A stretch of 20,581 nucleotides of DNA, from NCBI GenBank assembly GCA_028700795.1, contig JAQVRY010000010.1, forward strand, positions 5,775-26,355, given 5' to 3'. The translations under genes were made by a program, and so were the position numbers. Of this stretch, positions 1 through 7,383 are shown piece after piece. Under the pieces are notes generated by a model. It was not told the origin of the DNA and did no database searches. It saw only the letters and a list, made by a program, of their open reading frames with translations. Source of the DNA: Tissierellia bacterium. GTDB lineage: Bacteria; Bacillota; Clostridia; Tissierellales; Sedimentibacteraceae. How positions within the stretch are numbered: the stretch's first letter is position 1; each line of letters begins with the position of its first letter.

Positions 1-14
1 TAAAATGCATATAT

Positions 15-34
15 AAGGTATGGGGACACACCTT
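15..34. repeat. GGGGACAC dispersed repeat, copy 1
   Basis: The sequence AAGGTATGGGGACACACCTT has complementary ends (AAGGT/ACCTT) around a GGGGACA core. The right half, GGGGACACACCTT, recurs exactly at 13984-13996, and a shorter core recurs at 16783-16790. All copies are intergenic. No transposase is nearby, so this looks like a small non-autonomous or remnant repeat. Its function is unknown. Confidence 0.5.
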
Positions 35-44
35 GGAGAATGTC

Positions 45-65
45 ATCCTGAGCGAAGCGAAGGAT
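45..65. repeat. REP-like hairpin with GCGAAGC tip
   Basis: ATCCT at 45-49 pairs with AGGAT at 61-65. Between them a tandem G.A/A.G mismatch (50-51 against 59-60) separates the outer stem from the heptamer GCGAAGC at 52-58, a well-known, very stable DNA mini-hairpin. A stem with mismatches and a tiny loop is typical of REP elements mobilised by RAYT transposases. From memory, very similar CCTGAGCGAAGCGAAGG sequences are scattered in many unrelated bacteria. The element lies 26 bases before the mnmE start and probably has no coding role. Confidence 0.55.
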
Positions 66-91
66 CTCAGGGTTTAAAAGGGGTGAATGAA

Positions 92-1465
92 ATGTTTAAC
101 GATACAATTGCTGCAATTGCAACATTTCCGGGCAATGCAGGCATTAATATAATAAGATTAAGCGGCAATGATGCATTAAATATTGCATATAAAATTTTTG
201 TTGATAAAAACAAACTAAATCCTAAAAATTTTAAACCAAGATATCTTCATTACGGATATATTGTAGATAAAGATAAAAAGGTAATAGATGAAGTTCTGTT
301 GTCTTACATGAAGGCTCCAAACACCTATACAAGAGAAGATATTATTGAAATTAACTGTCATGGGGGAATTATTTCTGCAAAAAAAATATTGGATACGGTA
401 CTTTATTATGGCTGCAGAATAGCTGAAAGAGGAGAATTTACAAAGAGAGCTTTTCTTAATGGAAGAATAGATTTAATTCAAGCTGAAGCAGTAATTGACA
501 TAATAAATTCAAAGACGGACTCAAGTCATGAAATATCTGTAAAACATTTGGAAGGAAGACTTTCAAAACAAATAAATGCAGTTATAGATGAAATAATGGA
601 ATTGTTGGCCAATATTGAAGTTAATATTGATTTTCCCGAATATGACGAGGATGAAATAACTATTGAAAGAGTTAGAGCCTTAAGTGAAAGCTTAGTGCCT
701 GAATTGGATAAACTCATAAAAACAGCTGATACCGGGAAAATATTTAAGGAAGGTATAAAAACAGTAATACTTGGAAAACCAAATGTGGGAAAATCATCTC
801 TTATGAATTTTCTTTTAAATGAAAATCGAGCTATTGTTACTGAAGTTCCGGGAACAACAAGGGATACTATAGAGGAATATGTGAATATTAAAGGAGTACC
901 CTTAAGAATTATTGACACTGCAGGAATAAGAGATACTGATGATACAGTAGAAAGATTGGGTGTTGAAAAAGCTTTGGAAAAGGTATCTGAAGCCGACCTG
1001 GTAATAATGATTTTTGATTCATCAAAAGAGCTTGAAAAAGAGGATGAAAGAATATTAGATTTTATTAAGAATAAAAAAGTTATTTATATAAGGAATAAAA
1101 CTGATTTGGAAAGCAAGTTGGAGTTGTCATCATATAAAAAAATAGAAGAAGAGATTATTAACGTATCAATTATACAAAATCAAGGTTTGGATGATATTAT
1201 CAATAAAATAAACTCTTTGTTTTTTGAAGGTCATTTAGATGTAACGGATGAGCTTATTATTAACAACGTGAGACATAAGAATTTATTGATAAAAGCAAAA
1301 AACAGTATTGAAGAAGTTTTAAGTTCAATTGAGAATAATATGCCCATTGATTTCATTGAGATAGACTTAATGGATGCAATGAAAAACTTAGGACTGATTG
1401 TAGGTAAATCGGTCAGTGATGATTTGGTTGACAAAATATTTGATGAATTTTGCATAGGTAAGTAG
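92..1465 (+). CDS. mnmE: tRNA uridine-5-carboxymethylaminomethyl GTPase MnmE
   Basis: MnmE is the GTPase half of the MnmE-MnmG complex, which installs the (carboxymethyl)aminomethyl group at C5 of wobble uridine-34 in certain tRNAs. The order is an N-terminal folate-binding domain (residues 1 to about 120), a helical domain, and an inserted G domain with P-loop GKPNVGKSS (about 228-236), DTAG (about 275-278) and NKTD (about 335-338). The protein ends in the family signature CIGK, whose cysteine is needed for modification. I chose ATG 92, giving 457 aa, the usual length. AAGGGGTGA sits just upstream, and MFNDTIAAIAT matches the family N terminus. An in-frame ATG at 20 would add 24 residues read entirely from repeat DNA, so I reject it. 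It is followed 12 bases later by mnmG, its functional partner. Confidence 0.97.
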   Translation: MFNDTIAAIATFPGNAGINIIRLSGNDALNIAYKIFVDKNKLNPKNFKPRYLHYGYIVDKDKKVIDEVLLSYMKAPNTYTREDIIEINCHGGIISAKKILDTVLYYGCRIAERGEFTKRAFLNGRIDLIQAEAVIDIINSKTDSSHEISVKHLEGRLSKQINAVIDEIMELLANIEVNIDFPEYDEDEITIERVRALSESLVPELDKLIKTADTGKIFKEGIKTVILGKPNVGKSSLMNFLLNENRAIVTEVPGTTRDTIEEYVNIKGVPLRIIDTAGIRDTDDTVERLGVEKALEKVSEADLVIMIFDSSKELEKEDERILDFIKNKKVIYIRNKTDLESKLELSSYKKIEEEIINVSIIQNQGLDDIINKINSLFFEGHLDVTDELIINNVRHKNLLIKAKNSIEEVLSSIENNMPIDFIEIDLMDAMKNLGLIVGKSVSDDLVDKIFDEFCIGK

Positions 1466-1477
1466 AAAGGAACAACA

Positions 1478-3367
1478 ATGGAAGACAAAGTAAAGGAATT
1501 TCTTGAAGAGAGTATTGATGTGTTAGTGATTGGTGCAGGTCATGCTGGATGTGAAGCATCCTTGGCGTCTGCAAGACTTGGTTTAAAAACAGTAATGTTG
1601 ACTTTAAGCCTTGACTCAATAGCATTGATGCCGTGCAACCCTAATATAGGAGGAACGGCAAAAGGACACCTGGTAAGGGAAATAGATGCTCTTGGCGGAG
1701 AAATGGGTTTAAATATAGATAAAACTATGATACAATGTAAAATGTTAAATCGCTCAAAAGGACCTGCAGTTCATTCCCTAAGAGCCCAAGCCGACAAAAA
1801 AAAGTATCATACTGAAATGAAAAAAGTGATTGAAAATCAGAAAAATTTAAGGGTAATACAAACAGAGGCAACTAAGATAACACTTAATGAAGATAAAAGC
1901 TTTAATGTATATACCAAGCTTGGAGCGTACTACAGGGTAAGAGCGGTTATAGTTACTACAGGCACATATTTAAAGGGAAGAATTTATATGGGCGAATTGA
2001 ACTATTCATCGGGACCTGATGGTTTGGCTCCTGCAAATGAATTGTCCGATTCATTGATGAATTTAGGAATTGAACTTATAAAGTTTAAAACAGGGACACC
2101 AGCAAGAATACACAACGATTCCATTAATTATGAAAAAATGGTCGAGCAAACAGGTGATGATGAAATAATACCTTTTTCGTTTATGAATGATGAAATAAAT
2201 ATTGAGCAGGTGCCATGCTACATTACCTACACTACTCCTCAGACTCATGAATTAATCAGGAAAAATTTAGATAGATCACCACTTTATGGCGGTGTTATAA
2301 AAAGTGTGGGACCAAGGTACTGTCCATCATTGGAAGATAAAGTAGTTAAATTTTCAGACAAGGAAAAACATCAGCTTTTTGTGGAGCCTGAAGGTCTTGA
2401 TACAAAAGAAATGTATATCCAAGGAATGTCTACATCTTTGCCTTACGAGATTCAAATTCAAATGTATAGAACTATGATAGGACTTGAAAATGCGGAAATT
2501 ATGAGACCAGCCTACGCCATAGAATATGATGCCATCGATCCTACCCAGCTCAAGCTGAGTCTTGAATTAATAAGTATTAAAAATTTATTTTTCGCAGGAC
2601 AGGTAAACGGAAGCTCTGGATATGAAGAAGCTGCAGCACAAGGTTTGATAGCCGGAATAAATGCATATTTGAGCTTAAATAATAAGGAGCCTTTAATTTT
2701 AGACCGCTCAGAAGCATATATAGGGGTGTTGATTGATGATTTGGTTACCAAGGGAACAAGCGAGCCCTACAGGATGATGACTTCAAGAGCAGAATACAGG
2801 CTTCTTTTAAGACAGGATAATGCTGATGAGAGACTTACCGAAAAAGGTTATGAAATAGGATTGGTTACAGAAGAAAGATATATAAGATACAGAGATAAAA
2901 AACAAAGAATTGAAAATGAAATTGAGAGATTAAAAAACCTTAAAATAACACCCAAGGCTGCAATTAACGAAGCTTTGGAGAATATGGGAAGTGCTTCTTT
3001 AAAAATTCCCATAACCCTTTATGATTTAATGAGAAGAACAGAGCTTAATTATGACAACACATTATTCTTGGATTCAGACAGACCTGTATTGAGAAAAGAA
3101 ACAAAGGATTATGTGGAAACAGTCATAAAATATGAAGGCTATATTCAAAAGCAGATAGCTCAGGTGGAACAGTTTAAAAAGCTTGAAAACAGAAAGATTC
3201 CAAATGATATAAACTACGATAATGTAGGAAGTCTCAGAATTGAAGCAAGGCAGAAATTAAACAGGATAAGGCCGAACTCCATAGGTCAGGCTTCAAGGAT
3301 TTCAGGTGTTTCACCTGCGGACATAAATGTACTGTTAATCTATTTGATGGCATACAACCAAAAATAA
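1478..3367 (+). CDS. mnmG: tRNA uridine-5-carboxymethylaminomethyl enzyme MnmG (GidA)
   Basis: MnmG is the FAD- and NADH-dependent partner of MnmE in wobble-uridine modification, acting in the cytosol. At 629 aa it is full length for the family. The N terminus carries the FAD dinucleotide-binding motif GAGHAGCEA (residues 19-27). The conserved segment PCNPNIGGTAKGH follows at about residues 52-64, and the conserved PCYITYT segment lies near residue 247. The C-terminal third is the helical MnmE/tRNA-interaction domain, with the RPNSIGQASRISGVSPADI motif near the end. The ATG at 1478 has an AGAAAGGA ribosome binding site. The rsmG start follows 10 bases after the stop, so mnmE-mnmG-rsmG are probably co-transcribed. 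Confidence 0.97.
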   Translation: MEDKVKEFLEESIDVLVIGAGHAGCEASLASARLGLKTVMLTLSLDSIALMPCNPNIGGTAKGHLVREIDALGGEMGLNIDKTMIQCKMLNRSKGPAVHSLRAQADKKKYHTEMKKVIENQKNLRVIQTEATKITLNEDKSFNVYTKLGAYYRVRAVIVTTGTYLKGRIYMGELNYSSGPDGLAPANELSDSLMNLGIELIKFKTGTPARIHNDSINYEKMVEQTGDDEIIPFSFMNDEINIEQVPCYITYTTPQTHELIRKNLDRSPLYGGVIKSVGPRYCPSLEDKVVKFSDKEKHQLFVEPEGLDTKEMYIQGMSTSLPYEIQIQMYRTMIGLENAEIMRPAYAIEYDAIDPTQLKLSLELISIKNLFFAGQVNGSSGYEEAAAQGLIAGINAYLSLNNKEPLILDRSEAYIGVLIDDLVTKGTSEPYRMMTSRAEYRLLLRQDNADERLTEKGYEIGLVTEERYIRYRDKKQRIENEIERLKNLKITPKAAINEALENMGSASLKIPITLYDLMRRTELNYDNTLFLDSDRPVLRKETKDYVETVIKYEGYIQKQIAQVEQFKKLENRKIPNDINYDNVGSLRIEARQKLNRIRPNSIGQASRISGVSPADINVLLIYLMAYNQK

Positions 3368-3377
3368 AGGAGATCTT

Positions 3378-4091
3378 GTGATAAAAACAATGGAAGAGGG
3401 TTTCGCTCAGCTTAAATTACCCTACAGCAATGAGATTGAAAAGAAATTTATTGTATACACTGAGCTGTTAAAAGAGTGGAACAAAAAAATAAATATTACT
3501 TCCATAGAAGATGATGAGGAAATTTATATAAAACATTTTATTGACAGTGTTCTTCTATTGAATGAAGATAATATTAATGAAAATAAAACTATAATTGATG
3601 TAGGTACCGGAGGGGGTTTTCCGGGGTTGCCACTTAAAATTATTAATAACAATTATAAACTTACGCTGTTGGACAGTTTGAGAAAGAGAATAGATTTTTT
3701 GTCTGAAGTTACAAAAGCTTTGGAATTAAATGATGTAAAGCTAATTCACGGAAGAGCTGAAGATTACGGTCAAAATAAGGAATATAGAGAATGTTACGAT
3801 ATATGTGTTTCAAGAGCTGTGGCACCCCTTAATGTTTTAAGTGAATATTGTATTCCGTTTGTAAGGGTAGGAGGATATTTTGCAGCATTCAAAAGCGACA
3901 ATATTTCCCAGGAAATTTCAAATTCTGACAACGCAATTAAAAAACTTGGCGGAAAAATTAAAGAAATTAAAGAAATTTATCTTCCGGGTACTGATATTAT
4001 AAGAAAAATTGTTATAATAGAGAAGATAGATACAACAAAAATCAAGTATCCGAGAAAGGCTGGGAAACCAAGCAAGGATCCGTTAAAATAA
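3378..4091 (+). CDS. rsmG: 16S rRNA (guanine-N7)-methyltransferase RsmG (GidB)
   Basis: RsmG transfers a methyl group from S-adenosylmethionine to N7 of G527 (E. coli numbering) in 16S rRNA. The 237-residue length fits the family. The Rossmann SAM-binding motif IDVGTGGGFPGLPLKI lies at about residues 72-88, and the conserved VSRAVAPL segment lies at about 146-153. The basic C terminus (KAGKPSKDPLK) matches the family's conserved RxxGxPxKxPL ending. The likely start is GTG 3378, 5 bases after AAAGGAG. The in-frame ATG at 3390 is the alternative but sits too far from that site. Loss of this gene causes low-level streptomycin resistance in other species. Confidence 0.95.
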   Translation: MIKTMEEGFAQLKLPYSNEIEKKFIVYTELLKEWNKKINITSIEDDEEIYIKHFIDSVLLLNEDNINENKTIIDVGTGGGFPGLPLKIINNNYKLTLLDSLRKRIDFLSEVTKALELNDVKLIHGRAEDYGQNKEYRECYDICVSRAVAPLNVLSEYCIPFVRVGGYFAAFKSDNISQEISNSDNAIKKLGGKIKEIKEIYLPGTDIIRKIVIIEKIDTTKIKYPRKAGKPSKDPLK

Positions 4092-4101
4092 GGGGGAGGA
4101 A

Positions 4102-4890
4102 ATGATTAGCAATATTGTTCATATTGATGTAAATAAAATAATACCAAACAAGAATCAGCCAAGAAAAATTTTTGATGAAAAGGCATTGGAGGAATTGAGT
4201 CAATCCATAGATAATTATGGAATCATACAGCCTATTACGGTAAGAAAAATTTATGATGATATTTATGAGATAGTAGCCGGTGAACGTCGTTATAAAGCAG
4301 TAAAAATGTTAAATATGGATACAATTCCCGCCGTGATTATTGAAGCTAAGGAGGAAGAATCCGCAGCAATGTCTTTGATTGAAAATTTACAGCGTGAAGA
4401 TCTGCATTTTATAGAGGAAGCAATGGCGTACGAAAGACTTATAAGTGAATTTGGCGTAAACCAGACACAATTAGCTCAAAAATTGGGGAAATCTCAATCA
4501 GCAATTGCAAATAAAGTGAGAATTCTTAAACTTCCTGAGTCTGTTAAAGAAAGATTAAGGGAAGGAAATTTAACTGAGCGTCACGGAAGAGCGTTGTTAA
4601 AAATAAATGATGAAGAAATCCTTCTCAATATTGTTGAAAAAATAATTTTAAAAGATTTAAATGTAAGTGAAACTGAAAAGATTGTAGATTCAATTGCTGA
4701 TGAGCTGAATACTAAGAAAAAAGCGGACAAGCGTTATGTAAGGAATTTTATTAATTATAAAATATATATAAATACAATAAAAAATGCTTATAATGAAATA
4801 GTAAAAACAGGTATTAATGCTAAATTTGAACAGAATGAATCAGAAGATTTCATTGAAATAAAGGTGAAGATTCCTAAAAAAGGTATGTAA
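4102..4890 (+). CDS. noc: Nucleoid occlusion protein Noc (ParB family), short N terminus
   Basis: This is a ParB-family CTP-binding DNA clamp. In Bacillus subtilis, Noc binds NBS sites and keeps the division machinery off the nucleoid. The order is a ParB N-terminal domain (about 4-95) with the CTP motif GERRYKA at 60-66 and ENLQRED at 94-100, a helix-turn-helix at about 119-140, and a C-terminal dimerisation region. The four positions described as switching ParB/Noc specificity read Q132, K138, K143 and R160, the Noc set. The downstream paralogue at 5679 reads R, I, N and G. B. subtilis Noc starts with a membrane-targeting amphipathic helix before the ParB domain; this protein starts directly at the domain. 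TAA at 4084-4086 closes the frame upstream, and no start codon lies between it and ATG 4102, so the helix is genuinely missing. The ribosome binding site is GGGGGAGGA. Confidence 0.9.
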   Translation: MISNIVHIDVNKIIPNKNQPRKIFDEKALEELSQSIDNYGIIQPITVRKIYDDIYEIVAGERRYKAVKMLNMDTIPAVIIEAKEEESAAMSLIENLQREDLHFIEEAMAYERLISEFGVNQTQLAQKLGKSQSAIANKVRILKLPESVKERLREGNLTERHGRALLKINDEEILLNIVEKIILKDLNVSETEKIVDSIADELNTKKKADKRYVRNFINYKIYINTIKNAYNEIVKTGINAKFEQNESEDFIEIKVKIPKKGM

Positions 4891-4901
4891 AGGGTGATGA
4901 A

Positions 4902-5663
4902 ATGACCAAAGTCATAAGTATTTTCAATCAAAAAGGCGGTGTGGGAAAGACAACAACCAATGTTAATCTGTGTTCGGCATTGGCTTTAAAGGGAAAGAAG
5001 GTACTTAGCATTGATATTGACCCTCAAGGCAACACAACCAGCGGATTCGGTTTTAACAAGAATCAGCTGAAATATACAATCTACAATGTATTGATTGAAG
5101 ATTACGACATTAACAAGGTTATCTTCAAGACGGAAATAGAAAACTTAGAACTTATTCCTGCAAATATTCAGCTTGCAGGTGCTGAAATTGAGCTTACCAA
5201 TACTATATTCAGAGAAAAAACATTAAAAGAAAAAATTAATTTAATTGAAAATAAATATGATTTTATTATAGCGGATTGTCCGCCTTCACTGGGATTGTTG
5301 TCATTAAACGCTCTTACTGCATCTAATACCGTATTGATTCCCATACAATGTGAATACTATTCTTTAGAAGGCGTAGGACAGCTTATTGATACTGTTAAGC
5401 TTGTAAAGAAAAATTTAAATCCTAAGCTTGAAATTGAGGGAGTTCTTTTAAATATGTTTGACGGCAGAACCAATCTTTCAATACAAGTTGTTGAGGAAGT
5501 AAAAAAATACTTTAAGGATAAGGTATATAGAACCGTAATACCGAGAAGTGTAAGGCTTGCAGAAGCGCCAAGCTATGGACAGCCTATAATGCTATATGAC
5601 GATAAATCAAAAGGAAGCATTGCATATATAAAATTATCTGAAGAATTAATTAAAAACAATTAA
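4902..5663 (+). CDS. parA: Chromosome partitioning ATPase ParA (Soj)
   Basis: ParA is a nucleoid-bound ATPase that works with ParB-parS complexes to separate replicated origins. In Firmicutes it also influences DnaA. The 253 residues contain the deviant Walker A box KGGVGKTTT (11-19) with its signature lysine, the Walker A' box IDIDPQGN (about 37-44), and a Walker B-like segment ADCPPSLG (about 124-131). There is no N-terminal helix-turn-helix domain, so it is the short chromosomal Soj type and not the plasmid P1 type. The ATG is preceded by AAGGGTGA. It lies 11 bases after noc and 15 bases before parB, consistent with one operon. Confidence 0.96.
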   Translation: MTKVISIFNQKGGVGKTTTNVNLCSALALKGKKVLSIDIDPQGNTTSGFGFNKNQLKYTIYNVLIEDYDINKVIFKTEIENLELIPANIQLAGAEIELTNTIFREKTLKEKINLIENKYDFIIADCPPSLGLLSLNALTASNTVLIPIQCEYYSLEGVGQLIDTVKLVKKNLNPKLEIEGVLLNMFDGRTNLSIQVVEEVKKYFKDKVYRTVIPRSVRLAEAPSYGQPIMLYDDKSKGSIAYIKLSEELIKNN

Positions 5664-5678
5664 GGAGATGAGGAAAGT

Positions 5679-6524
5679 ATGTCTGCGAAGAGAAAAGCAT
5701 TAGGCAAAGGATTGTCGGCATTAATACCCGAAGATTTAGAAAAGGAAGATTATGAAAAAATTCATGAAATAGATATTGATCTGATTTCCCCAAACCCAAA
5801 TCAGCCTCGTAAAGTTTTTGAACAGGATAAGTTAGACGAACTTACTGAGTCCATAAAAAAATATGGTGTTATTCAACCTATAATTTTAAGAAAAGAGGGT
5901 GAGCTCTACACTATAATTGCAGGAGAAAGAAGATGGAGAGCCTGTAAAAATGCTAATATAAAAACAATTCCTTCAATAGTAAGAGATATAGAAAACAGAA
6001 ATGCCTCTGAAATAGCCTTGATTGAAAATATTCAAAGGGAAGATTTAAATCCCATAGATGAGGCAAATGCTTATGAATTTGTTATGGATAGATACGGCAT
6101 AACTCAGGAACAAGTATCAAACATAGTAGGAAAGTCCAGAGTATATGTAACCAATATAATAAGACTTACTAATTTAGATGAATATGTGAAGGATAAGATT
6201 ATTAGAAATTTAATAACTGCCGGTCATGGCAGAGCTATTCTAAGCTTGGAAAAAGAAAAACAAAAATCATTGACGGATATAATAATAAGAGACAATTTAA
6301 GTGTAAGAGATGTAGAAAAGTTAGTGCGCTCTTCAAAAAAACCACGACGTAAAGTAAAAGCTGAAAAAGATAAATACATAGTATATTTAGAGGAACTGCT
6401 GATGGAGAGATTTTCCGCAAGGGTTAATATTAAAAATAAAAAAGATAAGGGGAAAATTGAAATAGAATATACCGGCAGTGACGATTTAAACAGAATATTG
6501 GAAATATTAAAAATAGAAGATTAA
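5679..6524 (+). CDS. parB: Chromosome partitioning protein ParB (Spo0J)
   Basis: ParB is a CTP-dependent sliding clamp that loads at parS, spreads, and recruits ParA and SMC. The 281 residues begin with the conserved peptide KALGKGLSAL (6-15), whose basic residues stimulate ParA ATPase. This is followed by the CTP-binding domain with GERRWRA (82-88) and ENIQRED (116-122), then a helix-turn-helix with GKSR (R154) and TAGHGRAIL (G182), which are parS-type specificity residues. A C-terminal dimerisation domain completes the protein. The start is ATG 5679, after AAGGAGATGAGG. It is the last gene of the cluster. A matching parS-like site lies about 8 kb downstream at 14468-14483. Confidence 0.96.
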   Translation: MSAKRKALGKGLSALIPEDLEKEDYEKIHEIDIDLISPNPNQPRKVFEQDKLDELTESIKKYGVIQPIILRKEGELYTIIAGERRWRACKNANIKTIPSIVRDIENRNASEIALIENIQREDLNPIDEANAYEFVMDRYGITQEQVSNIVGKSRVYVTNIIRLTNLDEYVKDKIIRNLITAGHGRAILSLEKEKQKSLTDIIIRDNLSVRDVEKLVRSSKKPRRKVKAEKDKYIVYLEELLMERFSARVNIKNKKDKGKIEIEYTGSDDLNRILEILKIED

Positions 6525-6536
6525 TATGACTCTTTT

Positions 6537-6559
6537 GGGGGATAGTCTTAACATCCCCC
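6537..6559 (+). terminator. Hairpin after parB, possible terminator
   Basis: GGGGGAT (6537-6543) and ATCCCCC (6553-6559) form a perfect 7-bp GC-rich stem with a 9-base loop, 12 bases after the parB stop. The following bases are TGCGC with no U-tract, so it is not a canonical intrinsic terminator. It may instead act as an RNA 3'-end stabiliser or a pause site. Confidence 0.45.
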
Positions 6560-6603
6560 TGCGCAACCCTATCCCTATTCACACATCCGATAGCTTAACC
6601 TAT

Positions 6604-6619
6604 CCAATCATCCAATCAT
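6604..6619 (+). repeat. Tandem 8-bp repeat CCAATCAT x2
   Basis: Two adjacent copies of CCAATCAT lie in the gene-free region between parB and the hydrogenase operon. The function is unknown, and a pair this short could be chance. Confidence 0.4.
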
Positions 6620-6653
6620 AAACATATTATCCCAAACTCAATAAAAAGCAATA

Positions 6654-6671
6654 TCGTTAATTAATAAACAT
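6654..6671. promoter_or_regulatory. Distal Rex-like operator candidate
   Basis: TCGTTAATTAATAAACAT matches 11 of the 14 defined positions of the clostridial Rex consensus TTGTTAANNNNTTAACAA, as I remember it. It has the same TTAA spacer as the promoter-proximal candidate at 6821-6838. It lies about 170 bp upstream of the -35 box. The surrounding DNA is very AT-rich, so chance similarity is possible. Confidence 0.3.
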
Positions 6672-6718
6672 AGGTACTGCTATACTAAATACATATTTAT
6701 TATTGTATATAACATATC

Positions 6719-6774
6719 ATTAATTATAGTAATAATAATAAGGTAAAAGTCATGTGTTAATTAATTATAGTAAT
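6719..6774 (+). repeat. Direct repeat ATTAATTATAGTAAT, two copies
   Basis: The 15-mer ATTAATTATAGTAAT occurs at 6719-6733 and exactly again at 6760-6774, a 41-bp period (about four helical turns). The stretch 6525-6888 has no gene. It also has four TTAATTAA cores, at 6657, 6757, 6798 and 6828. Together they suggest upstream regulatory binding sites, but AT-richness weakens the case. Confidence 0.4.
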
Positions 6775-6820
6775 CATTTTAAAAAATTTGCATACTATTA
6801 ATTAATGTTATCAATAATAA

Positions 6821-6849
6821 TTGACAATTAATTAACGAAGATATATAAT
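6821..6849 (+). promoter_or_regulatory. Consensus sigma-A promoter of the hydrogenase operon
   Basis: TTGACA (6821-6826) and TATAAT (6844-6849) are both perfect, with the ideal 17-bp spacer. Transcription should start near 6856, giving a leader of about 33 bases before the TTG start at 6889. AT-rich upstream DNA could act as an UP element. The box TTGACAATTAATTAACGA (6821-6838) overlaps the -35 and matches a Rex operator at 11 of 14 defined positions. Such a strong promoter would need a repressor, which fits NADH/NAD+ control of a hydrogenase. Confidence 0.85.
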
Positions 6850-6888
6850 ATTTATAAATATTAGAAATGCAATGGGGAGGTTATTATA

Positions 6889-7374
6889 TTGACAAAGGTA
6901 ATGGATGTAAAGGCAAATGAAAAGCTTTTTATTGAGCTAAAAGATTACATTGATTCAGTTAAGGATGTAGACGGGTCGTTAATGCAGGTTTTGCACAAGG
7001 CTCAGGAAACCTTCGGATATTTGCCGATAGAAGTTCAAAAATTTATTTCTTCCGAATTAGATGTTCCATTAGCAGAAGTGTACGGAGTAGCTACATTTTA
7101 TACACAATTTGCCATTGAGCCTAAGGGGAAGCACAAAATTGGAGTATGTCTCGGCACAGCATGTTATGTAAAAGGTGCCCAACTTATTATGGACAAATTG
7201 GCAAAAGAGTTAGATATTAAAGTTGGTGAAACTACACCCGACAATTTATTTACTTTTGAAGCTACTCGTTGTTTAGGCTGCTGTGGTCTTGCTCCTGTTA
7301 TGATGATAGACCAGGATGTATATGGAAAATTGGAGCCGAAAAAAATACCTGAAATACTGGCAAAATACAAGTAG
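6889..7374 (+). CDS. hndA: [FeFe] hydrogenase subunit, NuoE-like [2Fe-2S] protein (HndA/HydC type)
   Basis: This 161-residue protein is homologous to the 24-kDa NuoE subunit of complex I. It passes electrons within a soluble hydrogenase complex. An N-terminal helical region is followed by a thioredoxin-like [2Fe-2S] domain with the four expected cysteines: C87 and C92 (CLGTAC), then C128 and C132 in RCLGCCGLAP. The start appears to be TTG 6889, because GGGGAGG (6874-6880) is 8 bases before it. The in-frame ATG at 6901 would be 20 bases away. It is the first gene of the operon and is followed 9 bases later by the HndB-like gene. The name follows the Desulfovibrio HndABCD system; HydC is the equivalent in Acetobacterium and Thermotoga. 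Confidence 0.92.
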   Translation: MTKVMDVKANEKLFIELKDYIDSVKDVDGSLMQVLHKAQETFGYLPIEVQKFISSELDVPLAEVYGVATFYTQFAIEPKGKHKIGVCLGTACYVKGAQLIMDKLAKELDIKVGETTPDNLFTFEATRCLGCCGLAPVMMIDQDVYGKLEPKKIPEILAKYK

Positions 7375-7383
7375 GGGGTTATT

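Noticed and set aside
20..91. N-terminal extension of MnmE by 24 residues from ATG 20
   Set aside because: The extension is translated from repeat DNA. ATG 92 has its own ribosome binding site and gives the family N terminus and length.
730..740. Noc-binding-site-like half site (ACCGGGAAAA)
   Set aside because: Only one arm of the ATTTCCCGGGAAAT palindrome is present, inside the conserved mnmE gene.
526..918. 130-codon open frame on the - strand inside mnmE
   Set aside because: It is antisense to a highly conserved coding region, with no ribosome binding site or recognisable domain. The same applies to the other - strand frames within genes, for example 7164-7589, 8526-8936 and 12951-13364.
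1256..1276. Second parS candidate around AACGTGAGACA in mnmE
   Set aside because: It matches parS at only about 10 of 16 positions and lacks the CACGTG core.
6575..6583. DnaA-box-like CTATTCACA in the gene-free region, as a hint of oriC
   Set aside because: A single imperfect box is not an origin. Origins have clusters of boxes plus an unwinding element, and gene order places oriC to the left of the window.
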